Below, piece after piece: positions 7,134 through 14,976 of a stretch of 29,318 nucleotides of DNA. Both the position numbers and the translations under genes were made by a program. Position 1 is the first letter of the stretch, and each line of letters begins with the position of its first letter. Under the pieces are notes generated by a model. That model was given only the letters and a program-made list of their open reading frames with translations, ran no database searches and was not told the origin of the DNA. The stretch is from JACQKA01 sp964462785 (GTDB taxonomy: Bacteria; Patescibacteriota; Minisyncoccia; Phycocordibacterales; UBA2100): assembly GCA_964462785.1 (NCBI GenBank), contig CAYWZA010000011.1:1-29318 (forward strand), given 5' to 3'.

Positions 7134-7310
7134 AAGAGCTTGTTCGGAAACCCGGGTTCCCACATCGAGCAGGTCGCGGTCGTCGCCGAGAAACCGAGTC
7201 GGAGGATGAGCTGTATCGGGGATACAGTGAATCCGAGACTCGCGTTTCGCAGGCAGACCACGACCTGCGTAGATAGGGAGAGGTTTTCGGACATGCTCTG
7301 AGGTCGTTTT
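7134..7310 (+). ncRNA. ssrS: Structured RNA, 6S RNA-like
   Basis: About 177 bases fold into one long rod. The closing stem pairs 7135-7152 with 7282-7299 (17 of 18 positions, counting two G-U). A central bubble follows, 16 bases on the 5' side (7153-7168) and 13 on the 3' side (7269-7281). The terminal arm pairs 7169-7181 with 7256-7268 (12 of 13), then 7185-7187/7252-7254, 7190-7194/7244-7248, 7195-7200/7237-7242 and 7201-7203/7232-7234. It ends in a 7-bp hairpin, 7211-7217/7221-7227. Length, closing stem, asymmetric bubble and long irregular arm match 6S RNA, which binds the housekeeping RNA polymerase as an open-promoter mimic. The structure is read directly from the sequence; the 6S identity is inferred. 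The 3' end is set loosely at a TTTT at 7307-7310. An alternative is a structured leader of the small gene at 7335, although that gene has its own -10-like box. Confidence 0.55.
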
Positions 7311-7334
7311 ACCAGTGGGTAATACATACTACAT

Positions 7335-7448
7335 ATGATGGAATTTGGCATGATGGGAGGTGGCGGCCTCGGTTCACTATTTGGAATCGTGGTGTTTGTT
7401 GATATGGTGCTTCTTGGCGTGTGGCTCTGGAAGCAGATATCAAAGTAG
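7335..7448 (+). CDS. 37-residue Met/Gly-rich membrane miniprotein
   Basis: The short frame encodes a Met/Gly-rich start (MMEFGMMGGGG) followed by one hydrophobic helix (about 14-32, LFGIVVFVDMVLLGVWLW) and a basic tail, KQISK. It is a typical single-pass miniprotein. A CATACT box at 7325-7330 lies 4 bases before the first ATG and 7 before the second (7338), so 7338 may be the true, leaderless start. A strong terminator follows 14 bases after the stop, which supports a real transcription unit. Function is unknown. Confidence 0.6.
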   Translation: MMEFGMMGGGGLGSLFGIVVFVDMVLLGVWLWKQISK

Positions 7449-7462
7449 AATTTTGATACTTA

Positions 7463-7495
7463 ACAAAAATCGCCGGAAGGCGATTTTTGTTTTTC
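7463..7495 (+). terminator. Rho-independent terminator
   Basis: A perfect 12-bp stem (7463-7474 with 7479-7490, loop GGAA) is followed by a T run to 7495. It ends the miniprotein transcript. Confidence 0.85.
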
Positions 7496-7535
7496 TGCGC
7501 CCGCTGTGGATTATTCATGGCGCTGAAAATTCGCA

Positions 7536-7544
7536 TGCCATACT
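7536..7544 (+). promoter_or_regulatory. Extended -10 box of the flavodoxin-fold reductase
   Basis: TGC followed by CATACT, ending 6 bases before the ATG at 7551. There is no Shine-Dalgarno site, so the mRNA is predicted leaderless. Confidence 0.45.
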
Positions 7545-7550
7545 GCAGGT

Positions 7551-8135
7551 ATGCAGGCGAAGAAAAAAGTGCTGGTGCTCCTCGGTAATCCTGATGGTGG
7601 ATCTTTCACCGGAGAACTTGCACATATCTATGGAGAGGCAGCGCGTGCGGCGGGGCATGATGTGCGCCACATGAGCATCGGTGACATGAAATTTGATCCC
7701 GTGCTGTACAAAGGCTACAAGGCAATCCAAGAGCTCGAAAGCGATCTAAAAGATTTTCAAGAGTTTGTGAGGTGGGCAGACCATCTCGTGGTGATCTATC
7801 CGAATTGGTGGTGCACGATGCCTGCAAAACTCAAAGGGCTTTTTGATAGAGCGTGGCTTCCTGGCTTTGCATTCAATTTTGATAAAAAAACACATGAGGT
7901 GATTCAGCGCCTTACCGGCAAGACCGCGCGTGTAATTGTCACGGCAGGTACGCATAGCCCGTTTTGGACATGGTGGAAATTTGGCGATTACACAAATGAA
8001 ATATCGCGCGGCATTCTTGGTTTTGCCGGTATGAGTGTTGCCGTTTCGACATTCGGGCCCTGCGATCATTGCGCGCCGAGTGAGCGTGAATCGTGGATTC
8101 AACTGGTGAAAGTATTGGGGAAATCAGCGACGTAA
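7551..8135 (+). CDS. Flavodoxin-fold NAD(P)H:quinone/FMN oxidoreductase
   Basis: 194 residues of the Flavodoxin_2 type (MdaB/KefF/WrbA-like quinone reductases), which reduce quinones or related acceptors with NAD(P)H through bound FMN or FAD. The first strand and phosphate-binding loop are KVLVLLGNPDGGSFTGEL. The YPNWWCTMPAKLKGLFDRAWLPG motif is the hallmark of the family (usually P.WW...PA.LKG..DR....G). A flavin-side TAGTHSPFW segment lies near residue 127. Length is normal. Substrate cannot be decided; oxidative stress defence or quinone detoxification is likely. It is a single gene with a predicted leaderless start, convergent with the RND permease gene. Confidence 0.88.
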   Translation: MQAKKKVLVLLGNPDGGSFTGELAHIYGEAARAAGHDVRHMSIGDMKFDPVLYKGYKAIQELESDLKDFQEFVRWADHLVVIYPNWWCTMPAKLKGLFDRAWLPGFAFNFDKKTHEVIQRLTGKTARVIVTAGTHSPFWTWWKFGDYTNEISRGILGFAGMSVAVSTFGPCDHCAPSERESWIQLVKVLGKSAT

Positions 8136-8175
8136 TACCACCTCCGAGTGGTCGACTCACTGTTCTCCAGTGCAT

Positions 8176-11100
8176 CTACTCAGTGTGCATGATTCCCTCA
8201 GGCAGATTTTTTCCTGGCCAACGATACACAAGCAGGGGAATAAAGACGAGTGTCAGAATCATCGCAAATGAAAGTCCAAACAGAATTGCCCAAGCGAGTG
8301 GCGCCCAAAGGCCACCGGCATAGGTAAGCGGAATCATACCCAAGACCGTGGTAATCGTCGTAAGGAAAATGGGGCGCAAACGGGTCGTTGAAGCTTCAAC
8401 GATGATGTCGGCAAGTTCACGCCCCGCTCCTGTCTTCAGGCGCTGAATGATGGAGTCCATGAGAATGATTGCGTGATTGATGATGACACCCGCGAGTGCT
8501 ATGACGCCGAGGACCGACGGGAAGGAAACTGCTTGTCCGGTGATACCCAATCCTGCAAATACTCCGATGAGCGAGAGGGGTACGGTGAGCAGGAGATATG
8601 TCGCAAAGCGGTACGAATTGAAGGAAAGCACGAGGATGACGAAGGTGAGTGCGAGACCAGCAATGAGCGAGAATCCCATCTCCATGAAAGAGCGGTTGAT
8701 TTCTTCGTTCTCGCCGCCGATGGTCATCGTGATGCCTTCGGGAAGACCTGCTTCTTTTACAGCTGCTTCAAATGCAGCGGTGACCTCTGCGAGCGTGTGC
8801 TCGGCGTCGACATCGCCCGTCACGGTGACGAGGCGTTCGCGATTTTCGTGTGCGATTGATGCCGAGCCGCGGCGGATGCCTTCTTTTGTAACCGAGCCGA
8901 TGAGCACTGTCCTGCCATCCGGAGTCGCAATAGGGATGCGGCGGAGCGAGTCGAGTGTCGTATGCGTCGCTTCATGCGGGTCCGTCGCGTTCTCATTGAG
9001 ATTGAGCGAGACGACGACGTCCACGTCTTTTGTCCCGCCGGTGAGCTTGGTCGCGGTGACGCCGGAGACCGACGAGCGGAGCGTCTGCGCGACCTGCGAT
9101 GGCGTGATGCCGTAAGTTGCAAGCTGTGCGCGGTCAAGCTCAAGGGTGAATTCCACACCCGAATCTTTGTTGGAAGACGATACACTTATCGCACCCGGTG
9201 TTTTTTCAAGGATGTCCCGCGCCTGTGTGGCAAATGTATCCAGCTGGTCGCGGTCCTTGCCGGTGAATCGCACAAGGAGCGCCGCGCCTACGGGCGGGCC
9301 GCCTGTCGGCTGCCCAGGACGAATCTCGCCGAGAGTCATCGGCTTCACCGCTTCCTGCACGAGCTTCAAGACTTCAGTGCTGTTGAGTGCGCGTTCTTTC
9401 GGAAGGTTTATCGTGATGTTGGCGTAGCGAGCCTCTGATTGCGGGCTGTTGCTGAAGACATTCGTGCTTCCCACCGTCGTGGTGAACGAAGCGATGCCGG
9501 GCACATTGTAGAGTGTTTCCTCTACAGCGCGCGCCGCAAGGTCGGTATGTTCCAGCACGGTGCCGGCCGGCATTTCTATGTCTACATAGATGAAGTCCAA
9601 ATCCTCTTGTGGGAAGAACGCCGTCGGAATCACTCCGGCAATCGGAAGGGTGAGCATCACGACGAAGCCGACGATAATTCCTACAAGGAAGCGGTTTTGG
9701 TCCGGACGTGAGTTGAGAAACGCAGAAAGGTGTTCCCGGTACCACATGCGCGCCTTCTCGGCGTATTCGTCCTGTTTTTCTTCAAGCCACGTGTGATCTC
9801 CCGCGTTCCTGGTGAACATCAAGACGAGCGTCGGCACCAACCCGAGCGCCACCACGATAGATGCCATGAGCACAAAGATGATGGTGAACGGGATGGTCGC
9901 GATGAATTTGCCGACGATGCCGGAGATAAAGAAGAGTGGCACGAAGAAAGCGACAGTTGCCAGTGTGCCTCCGATCAAAGGCCAGCTGTATTCGCGCAGT
10001 GCTTCGTATGCGGCTTTGTTCTTGTCGCCATACAGCCTGAGTCGCGTATGTATTGCTTCCACCACCACGATGCCGGAATCCACAAGGATGCCGATCGCAA
10101 GGATGAGAGAGAAGAGCGAGATGAAGTTGATAGTGTTGTTTGTATAGAAAAGGGCGACGAATGCGATGAGGAAGGAAAGCGGTATGGAAAGACCCGCGAT
10201 GACTGATTCGCGCCAGCCGATGGTGAGGAAAAGGCAGAGCATCACCAGCGCGATCGTTTCAAGACCGGTCCTCGTGAGCTGACCCAAGTCTTTCTGGATC
10301 AGTTCACCGGCATCGTTGGTGATGACGACTGCGCTTCCGGCGAGTATGCCATCATTGAGTTCTGCAAGCTTTGCGCGGACAGCCGTGGTCGTGTCGGCGA
10401 CGTCAATGCCGCGAACTTTGAAGACCGAGAGTGTAAGCGCTTGCTCGGAAGGCGAGCCGTCTTTCGAAATGCGCGTATACGCAGTGGCTTTTGTTACGCC
10501 GTCCGAAACGGTTGCAATATCCCGCAGATAGATCGGCTGTCCGTTCCGATTGAGGACGGGAAGATTTTCAAGGTCTTTGATTTCGTCCAACCCGCCTTCA
10601 AAAGCGATGTTGTATGCAATATTGTCAGTGGTGATAGATCCCACTGGAAGGGTCGCGTGTGACGCGCCCACGGCAGCGACAACCTGCCCGAGCGAAAGAT
10701 TAAAGCGCGCCAGTTCTTCTTTCTTTACCACGATTGAGATTTCGCGGTCGCGCGCGCCCGAGACATCTACCCGCGAGACTCCGCGGACGGTCTGAAGCTC
10801 GTTCTTAAGTTCCTCGCCCAAGGCTCCCAGCGCCGCAAGCGGACGGTCTGCGGAGACAGAAATGATTTGTATCGGCTGGTCGGCAAAGTTCACATCGGTA
10901 ACCGTCGGGTCGGTGGCATCCTCGGGTAGTTCAGACTGCACTTTATCCACTTCGTCTTTGAGTTTCTGGATGGATTTCTCAAGATTTGCATTTGCGCTGA
11001 ATTCAACAACGACCGTAGAAAATCCCTCGCGCGAGGTCGAAGTGAGCTTGTTCAAATCTGCAATGTTGGCGAGACGTGATTCTATTTTATTTGTTACGAG

Positions 11101-11286
11101 CCGTTCCACTTCCTCAGGTCGTGCGCCCGCAAGCGCGACCGAGACAATGCCCACCGGTATCTGAACCTCCGGCGAGGATTCTTTCGTGATGGACATCACT
11201 GACACCGTGCCGGCAATAAGAAGACCAATCATCACCAGGATGGTGAATTGTCGTTTCTGCAGAAAGAAGTTCCAGATGGGAAGCAT
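8176..11286 (-). CDS. RND family efflux permease (AcrB/HAE-type)
   Basis: 1036 residues with the RND layout: TM1 (about 13-32), a large extracytoplasmic porter domain (about 35-335), TM2-TM6 (about 340-490), a second TM block that starts near residue 530, a second porter loop and TM8-TM12 at the end (about 855-1025). The TM4 motif reads GILVDSGIVVVEAI with the proton-relay Asp403; the second Asp found in many AcrB proteins is Ser here. These pumps export drugs or lipophilic compounds using the proton gradient. It starts 1 base after the stop of the membrane fusion protein gene and must be translated from the same mRNA. No outer-membrane TolC-type channel is encoded in the window, so it may work as a two-part system in a single-membrane cell; that is inference. 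Confidence 0.93.
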   Translation of the reverse strand: MLPIWNFFLQKRQFTILVMIGLLIAGTVSVMSITKESSPEVQIPVGIVSVALAGARPEEVERLVTNKIESRLANIADLNKLTSTSREGFSTVVVEFSANANLEKSIQKLKDEVDKVQSELPEDATDPTVTDVNFADQPIQIISVSADRPLAALGALGEELKNELQTVRGVSRVDVSGARDREISIVVKKEELARFNLSLGQVVAAVGASHATLPVGSITTDNIAYNIAFEGGLDEIKDLENLPVLNRNGQPIYLRDIATVSDGVTKATAYTRISKDGSPSEQALTLSVFKVRGIDVADTTTAVRAKLAELNDGILAGSAVVITNDAGELIQKDLGQLTRTGLETIALVMLCLFLTIGWRESVIAGLSIPLSFLIAFVALFYTNNTINFISLFSLILAIGILVDSGIVVVEAIHTRLRLYGDKNKAAYEALREYSWPLIGGTLATVAFFVPLFFISGIVGKFIATIPFTIIFVLMASIVVALGLVPTLVLMFTRNAGDHTWLEEKQDEYAEKARMWYREHLSAFLNSRPDQNRFLVGIIVGFVVMLTLPIAGVIPTAFFPQEDLDFIYVDIEMPAGTVLEHTDLAARAVEETLYNVPGIASFTTTVGSTNVFSNSPQSEARYANITINLPKERALNSTEVLKLVQEAVKPMTLGEIRPGQPTGGPPVGAALLVRFTGKDRDQLDTFATQARDILEKTPGAISVSSSNKDSGVEFTLELDRAQLATYGITPSQVAQTLRSSVSGVTATKLTGGTKDVDVVVSLNLNENATDPHEATHTTLDSLRRIPIATPDGRTVLIGSVTKEGIRRGSASIAHENRERLVTVTGDVDAEHTLAEVTAAFEAAVKEAGLPEGITMTIGGENEEINRSFMEMGFSLIAGLALTFVILVLSFNSYRFATYLLLTVPLSLIGVFAGLGITGQAVSFPSVLGVIALAGVIINHAIILMDSIIQRLKTGAGRELADIIVEASTTRLRPIFLTTITTVLGMIPLTYAGGLWAPLAWAILFGLSFAMILTLVFIPLLVYRWPGKNLPEGIMHTE

Positions 11287-11287
11287 G

Positions 11288-12886
11288 TTAGTTGATCTCT
11301 ACAGTGTCGCCTGCGCGAAGACCGCGGGCGTCTTCAATGATGCTCTCAGTCGGGAGGATGCCATCAAGAATTTGCACTTTGTCGCCGAGGAGCGTGCCGA
11401 TGATCACGGTGCGCGAAATGAGCACATTGTTTTCTCCCGGCATGAGGACGCTCATTCCTTCACCACTCACCTTGAGTGAGGTGATAGGTATGACGATGCG
11501 TGAGAGCGGCGCTGTATTGCCTCCGGCAACGCCCCCGCGCTCAAAGGTGACGGAAACGCTGTCGCCGCTGGTGAGCTCTCCTTTCTCGGTGATGCCGATG
11601 CGCACCTCTATCTTTCTGGTTATCGAGCTGATAGCCGGAGCCACGCGGGTAACGACGCCTACAGCATTCTTATCAAGCGATACTTTCGTGCCGACGATTA
11701 TTTCACGCGCGTCTGCCTCGGTCACCTGCGTGACGACTTCAAGCGCGCCGTTATTGGCGACTTCTGCCGCCGGCACATTCATCTGTACGAAATCGCCGCG
11801 GCTGATGTGGAGCGCGTTCAAGGTTCCTGAAATAGGGGAGCGGATAATGCTCTTTTCATAATTGGCGCGCGCAGCAGCGAGTGCTCCTTCGGCCTGCTTC
11901 ACCGCAGCCTGTGACGTGGTTACTTCCGTAGATCCACCCGACTCTGAACTTTTTTGTGCAATCTCCACTGCCGTTGTTTTCGCATCGAGCGAGTCAAGCG
12001 CGCTGGTCAAGCCGCTTGCTGTTGCCAAAAGCGTTGTGCGTGCGCCCGTGGCGCTGGTCAGGAACGCGGCAATCTCGGCATCAGTCGTGTCGTAGGTAGC
12101 GATGCCCAGATTCAGTGCGCCAACGAGATCATCCAACAAAGAGAGCGCTGTGCGAACTTCAGCTTGCGTGCGCTGTATTTCCTCGCGGAGCGCGGTCCCG
12201 GCAAGATTACGCGGCGCGTTCGCTTCCCGGTTGAGTACGGGCGAGAGTGCAATGCGCTTGTTTACGATATTGACGGGGAGCTGAGAATTCTTTGACTGGA
12301 TATTGAAAACAGGGCGTGCCGACTCCGGATTGGATATCATAGAATCTGCGGTCGTTCGTACCGCGTTATCTACTGATGCGTATGCAGAGGCGAGCGTGTT
12401 GCGCGCAGCTGCTTCTGCGGATGCAAGCGAAGTCTCCGCGCCTGCGGCGCTCGTGGCAGAGATAGATTGGCTGGCCTTTGCGGCTTCGTACCCGCCTTGT
12501 GCGGAAAGGAGCGCAGCGCGCTCTGCGGCGTTTTCGATTTCAGCGATAGCTTCGCCCGCAGCGACTCTGTCGCCAAGGCGTTTGTTAACGCGGGTCACTT
12601 GACCACTCTTCTGGGTGTACATGTCCGCATGCGACTCGGATGTCACTTGTCCGACGACAGAGATAGAGCTGACTCCGCGCGAAAAATCTCCGACATGTAT
12701 CAGAGAAATCCTTCTGTCGCTTTCCGATGGAACTTCTACCTCTGCTCCGCCGCGGATAATGGCCAAGAGGCTAATTATGAGCAATGCGAGAACAATAAAA
12801 ATGCCGATTCCGGCTGAAACTTTATGGGCTATAAAGGCTGACCAGGCTTTCCTCGCCTGTGGAGGCACTGTAAAACTAAACTTCAT
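11288..12886 (-). CDS. RND efflux membrane fusion protein (HlyD/AcrA-like)
   Basis: 532 residues. One N-terminal membrane helix (about 25-46, GIGIFIVLALLIISLLAII) is followed by the first lipoyl half (VTRVNKRLGDRVAAGEAIAEIE), a long Ala-rich coiled-coil region, the second lipoyl half (SIIRSPISGTLNALHISRGDFVQ) and a beta-barrel domain (KVSLDKNAVGVVTRVAP and on). The region between the lipoyl halves is about 245 residues, longer than in AcrA, and includes a non-coiled stretch rich in Asn/Pro (about 175-225). It bridges the pump subunit encoded 1 base downstream. ATG 12886 is chosen over an upstream in-frame start at 12946 because a consensus promoter lies just before it and would be inside the longer version. 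Confidence 0.9.
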   Translation of the reverse strand: MKFSFTVPPQARKAWSAFIAHKVSAGIGIFIVLALLIISLLAIIRGGAEVEVPSESDRRISLIHVGDFSRGVSSISVVGQVTSESHADMYTQKSGQVTRVNKRLGDRVAAGEAIAEIENAAERAALLSAQGGYEAAKASQSISATSAAGAETSLASAEAAARNTLASAYASVDNAVRTTADSMISNPESARPVFNIQSKNSQLPVNIVNKRIALSPVLNREANAPRNLAGTALREEIQRTQAEVRTALSLLDDLVGALNLGIATYDTTDAEIAAFLTSATGARTTLLATASGLTSALDSLDAKTTAVEIAQKSSESGGSTEVTTSQAAVKQAEGALAAARANYEKSIIRSPISGTLNALHISRGDFVQMNVPAAEVANNGALEVVTQVTEADAREIIVGTKVSLDKNAVGVVTRVAPAISSITRKIEVRIGITEKGELTSGDSVSVTFERGGVAGGNTAPLSRIVIPITSLKVSGEGMSVLMPGENNVLISRTVIIGTLLGDKVQILDGILPTESIIEDARGLRAGDTVEIN

Positions 12887-12895
12887 ATAAAGTAC

Positions 12896-12924
12896 ATTAT
12901 ATACTATTATTAAGCTAATGTCAA
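12896..12924 (-). promoter_or_regulatory. Perfect consensus sigma-70 type promoter of the RND operon
   Basis: On the minus strand TTGACA (12919-12924), exactly 17 bases, TATAAT (12896-12901). Only 9 bases separate the -10 box from the ATG at 12886, so the mRNA would start within about 3 bases of the start codon. Confidence 0.85.
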
Positions 12925-13041
12925 ATTTGCCTTGCACGAGATTCAAGACAGACTCGGTGAACGGAGCGATTATGGATTACTCCACAGATCGCAGGGGAAC
13001 ACAGTATAGTGACAAATAAGCGATATGGCAAAACGGAATTG

Positions 13042-13079
13042 CAAAAAGTAACAGGTCCCGCCTCAAGGGTGGGACCTGT
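13042..13079 (-). terminator. Rho-independent terminator of the small membrane protein gene
   Basis: ACAGGTCCC (13051-13059) pairs with GGGACCTGT (13071-13079) and is extended by inner pairs. On the minus strand it is followed by TACTTTTTGC. Confidence 0.75.
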
Positions 13080-13081
13080 AG

Positions 13082-13300
13082 CTACTTCAGATTCCGCGGA
13101 TACACAAATAGTGGCAACAAAATGGCAACGACAATGCCAGCAGCGATGCCACATCCAATCGCCAACAGCGGATCCCCATACAAAAGAAATATAATGCCGT
13201 TGGTTAGACTGGTCACGATACTGCCTATTGAAATGTTGAGCCCAGCCCAATATGCATACTTCTTTCGGCTCGGCACTGTATTAAAGTCATAATCAAACAT
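13082..13300 (-). CDS. Small two-helix membrane protein, function unknown
   Basis: The 72-residue product starts MFDYDFNTVPSRKK, then has two hydrophobic segments (about 16-39 and 43-67) and a short basic tail, YPRNLK. I do not recognise the family. ATG 13300 is preceded by GGGAG 7 bases upstream, a usable Shine-Dalgarno site, and the frame ends directly before a strong terminator. Upstream extension of the same frame would run into sequence antisense to ychF and is not credible. It is transcribed divergently from ychF. Confidence 0.65.
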   Translation of the reverse strand: MFDYDFNTVPSRKKYAYWAGLNISIGSIVTSLTNGIIFLLYGDPLLAIGCGIAAGIVVAILLPLFVYPRNLK

Positions 13301-13364
13301 TTGCGCACTCCCAACAGCTTTCGTAAGTTTGCGATGCGTAATGTTTTGTGTCAATCTATGCGAT

Positions 13365-14462
13365 GTGTCCCTTTCAATCGGTATTGTTGGTCTGCCAAAC
13401 GTCGGGAAATCGACGCTTTTTAGTGCGTTAACGAAAAAGAGTGTTCTCATCGCCAATTATCCGTTTGCTACCATTGATCCCTCGGTGGGAGTCGTCGCAG
13501 TGCCCGATGTGCGCCTCGAGCGCCTCACAGAGATGAGCCATTCGGCAAAGACAGTGCCGGCGGCAGTGGAGTTTGTCGATATCGCGGGTCTGGTGAAGGG
13601 TGCGGCGGAAGGGGAGGGGCTGGGTAATAAATTTCTTTCGCACATTCGCGAGGTAGATGCCATTGCCGAAGTGGTGCGGATGTTTGAAGACGATGACATC
13701 ACGCACGTCAGTAATTCTATCGACCCGCTGCGCGATATTGAAGTCATTAATCTCGAGCTTATTTTTGCCGACATGGAATCGGTGCGAAAGCGGCTTGAGC
13801 GCGTTGAGCGTGACGCACGCTCGGGGGATAAGGCGGCAATTGCTGAGACGGAACTGCTAAAGAAAATTCTGCCGGTGCTTGAAAATGGCAAGCTCGCACA
13901 GAGCATCACCTACACGCCCGAAGAGAAGGTAATCATCAAAGGCATGCACCTCCTGACGATGAAGCCCATCTTGTATGTGCTCAACAAAAAGAATGGGGCA
14001 ATCAATATTGACGCTGAGGGCGGCGAGCGCTGGCGCGAGCTCCAGCAATTTTTAAAAGACAACAACGCGCAATATGTGCTCGTCGATGCAGGGACGGAGC
14101 ATGAGCTCAACGATGTGCACGACGATGAGCGCGATCAGTTTCGCCGCGAAATGGGTATTACGGAGAGCGGCATTAATGCGCTCATTCGTGCGGGTTATGA
14201 ATTACTCGATCTGATTTCATATTTTACGACCGGCGAGGACGAAACGCGCGCGTGGACAGTGAAGCGCAACTCGACTGCGCCGGAGGCAGCCGCAGCTATC
14301 CACACTGATTTTCAAAAGAAGTTCATTCGCGCAGATGTGATCAATTGGGAGAAACTGCTTGGAGCAGGCTCGTGGAGCGCAGCGCGTGAAAAAGGTCTCG
14401 TGCGCACCGAGGGAAAGGAGTATATAGTGCAGGACGGTGATGTGATGGAGTTTAAAATTTGA
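13365..14462 (+). CDS. ychF: YchF/Ola1 family redox-responsive ATPase/GTPase
   Basis: 365 residues. The P-loop GLPNVGKST lies at the N-terminus (about 8-16), followed by the FATIDPSVG switch region, the G3 motif VDIAGLVKGA, a coiled-coil insertion (about 130-190), a G4-like LNKKNG, and the C-terminal TGS domain with FTTGEDETRAWT and VQDGDVMEFKI. YchF proteins are universally conserved P-loop NTPases that bind ribosomes and usually prefer ATP. The start is taken as GTG 13365, because homologues begin with the GIVGLPNVGKS strand a few residues in, and a TTGCGA-17-CAATCT promoter ends 7 bases before it. ATG 13341 is the alternative. The stop overlaps the next start as TGATG. Confidence 0.93.
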   Translation: MSLSIGIVGLPNVGKSTLFSALTKKSVLIANYPFATIDPSVGVVAVPDVRLERLTEMSHSAKTVPAAVEFVDIAGLVKGAAEGEGLGNKFLSHIREVDAIAEVVRMFEDDDITHVSNSIDPLRDIEVINLELIFADMESVRKRLERVERDARSGDKAAIAETELLKKILPVLENGKLAQSITYTPEEKVIIKGMHLLTMKPILYVLNKKNGAINIDAEGGERWRELQQFLKDNNAQYVLVDAGTEHELNDVHDDERDQFRREMGITESGINALIRAGYELLDLISYFTTGEDETRAWTVKRNSTAPEAAAAIHTDFQKKFIRADVINWEKLLGAGSWSAAREKGLVRTEGKEYIVQDGDVMEFKI

Positions 14463-14899
14463 TGGCAAAAGCGAAGCGGCAAAAGGAAGATCGACCGCGC
14501 GTTGGCGTTGGTGTCATGATCTTCAAGAATGGCAAAGTCCTCCTCGGAAAACGCAAGGGCTCGCATGGCAGCGGTGAATATTCTTTCCCCGGCGGTCATC
14601 TCGAGTACATGGAGTCCTTTGAAGAATGCGCCCGTCGCGAGGTGCTCGAGGAAGCTGGTATTGAAATCGAGAACATTAAATTTAACTACGTTGCAAACGT
14701 GAAGCAGTATGCACCCAAGCACTATGTGCATATCGGTCTTATCGCCGCTTGGAAAGCAGGAAAGCCGCGCGTGATGGAGCCGGATAAGAATGAGGGGTGG
14801 GGTTGGTATGATCTCAATAATCTACCCGAACCGCTTTTTCTCATGTGCAGGCTCGCTTTTGAAAATCTTCGGAAAAAGGACGTCTATCAGGATGCATGA
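14462..14899 (+). CDS. Nudix hydrolase (NUDT15/MutT-like)
   Basis: 145 residues with a complete Nudix box, GGHLEYMESFEECARREVLEEAG (shown here in separate parts: GGHLEYMESFEE then CARREVLEEAG), matching GX5EX7REUXEEXGU without substitution. Before it lies the VGVMIFKNGKVLLGKRKGSHGSGEYS strand-turn typical of NUDT15/MTH2-like enzymes. These hydrolyse nucleoside triphosphates or related diphosphates, often damaged nucleotides, with Mg2+. The substrate cannot be predicted safely. The ATG overlaps the ychF stop by one base (TGATG), so the pair is translationally coupled. A strong terminator follows. Confidence 0.9.
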   Translation: MAKAKRQKEDRPRVGVGVMIFKNGKVLLGKRKGSHGSGEYSFPGGHLEYMESFEECARREVLEEAGIEIENIKFNYVANVKQYAPKHYVHIGLIAAWKAGKPRVMEPDKNEGWGWYDLNNLPEPLFLMCRLAFENLRKKDVYQDA

Positions 14900-14914
14900 T
14901 GTAATTGGTCAAAA

Positions 14915-14948
14915 ACCCGCAGCGCAGCTGCGGGTCTCTCTGTTTTTT
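14915..14948 (+). terminator. Rho-independent terminator after ychF-Nudix
   Basis: ACCCGCAGC (14915-14923), loop GCA, GCTGCGGGT (14927-14935), then CTCTCTG and a six-T run. Confidence 0.85.
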
Positions 14949-14959
14949 CATGAAGATTC

Positions 14960-14968
14960 TGGTATAAT
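14960..14968 (+). promoter_or_regulatory. Extended -10 promoter of the DUF5671-like gene
   Basis: TGG followed by perfect TATAAT (14963-14968). 8 bases separate it from the ATG at 14977. It overlaps the end of the preceding terminator region and predicts a leaderless mRNA. Confidence 0.65.
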
Positions 14969-14976
14969 TTTGCTAT

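Noticed and set aside
7093..7334. RNase P RNA, tmRNA or SRP RNA for the structured segment
   Set aside because: Too short for RNase P or tmRNA, with no tRNA-like ends; the conserved SRP tetraloop and asymmetric loop motif are absent.
9730..10206. Long plus-strand frames antisense to the RND permease
   Set aside because: They are shadow frames of a GC-rich coding strand, rich in His/Glu/Asp, with no start signals.
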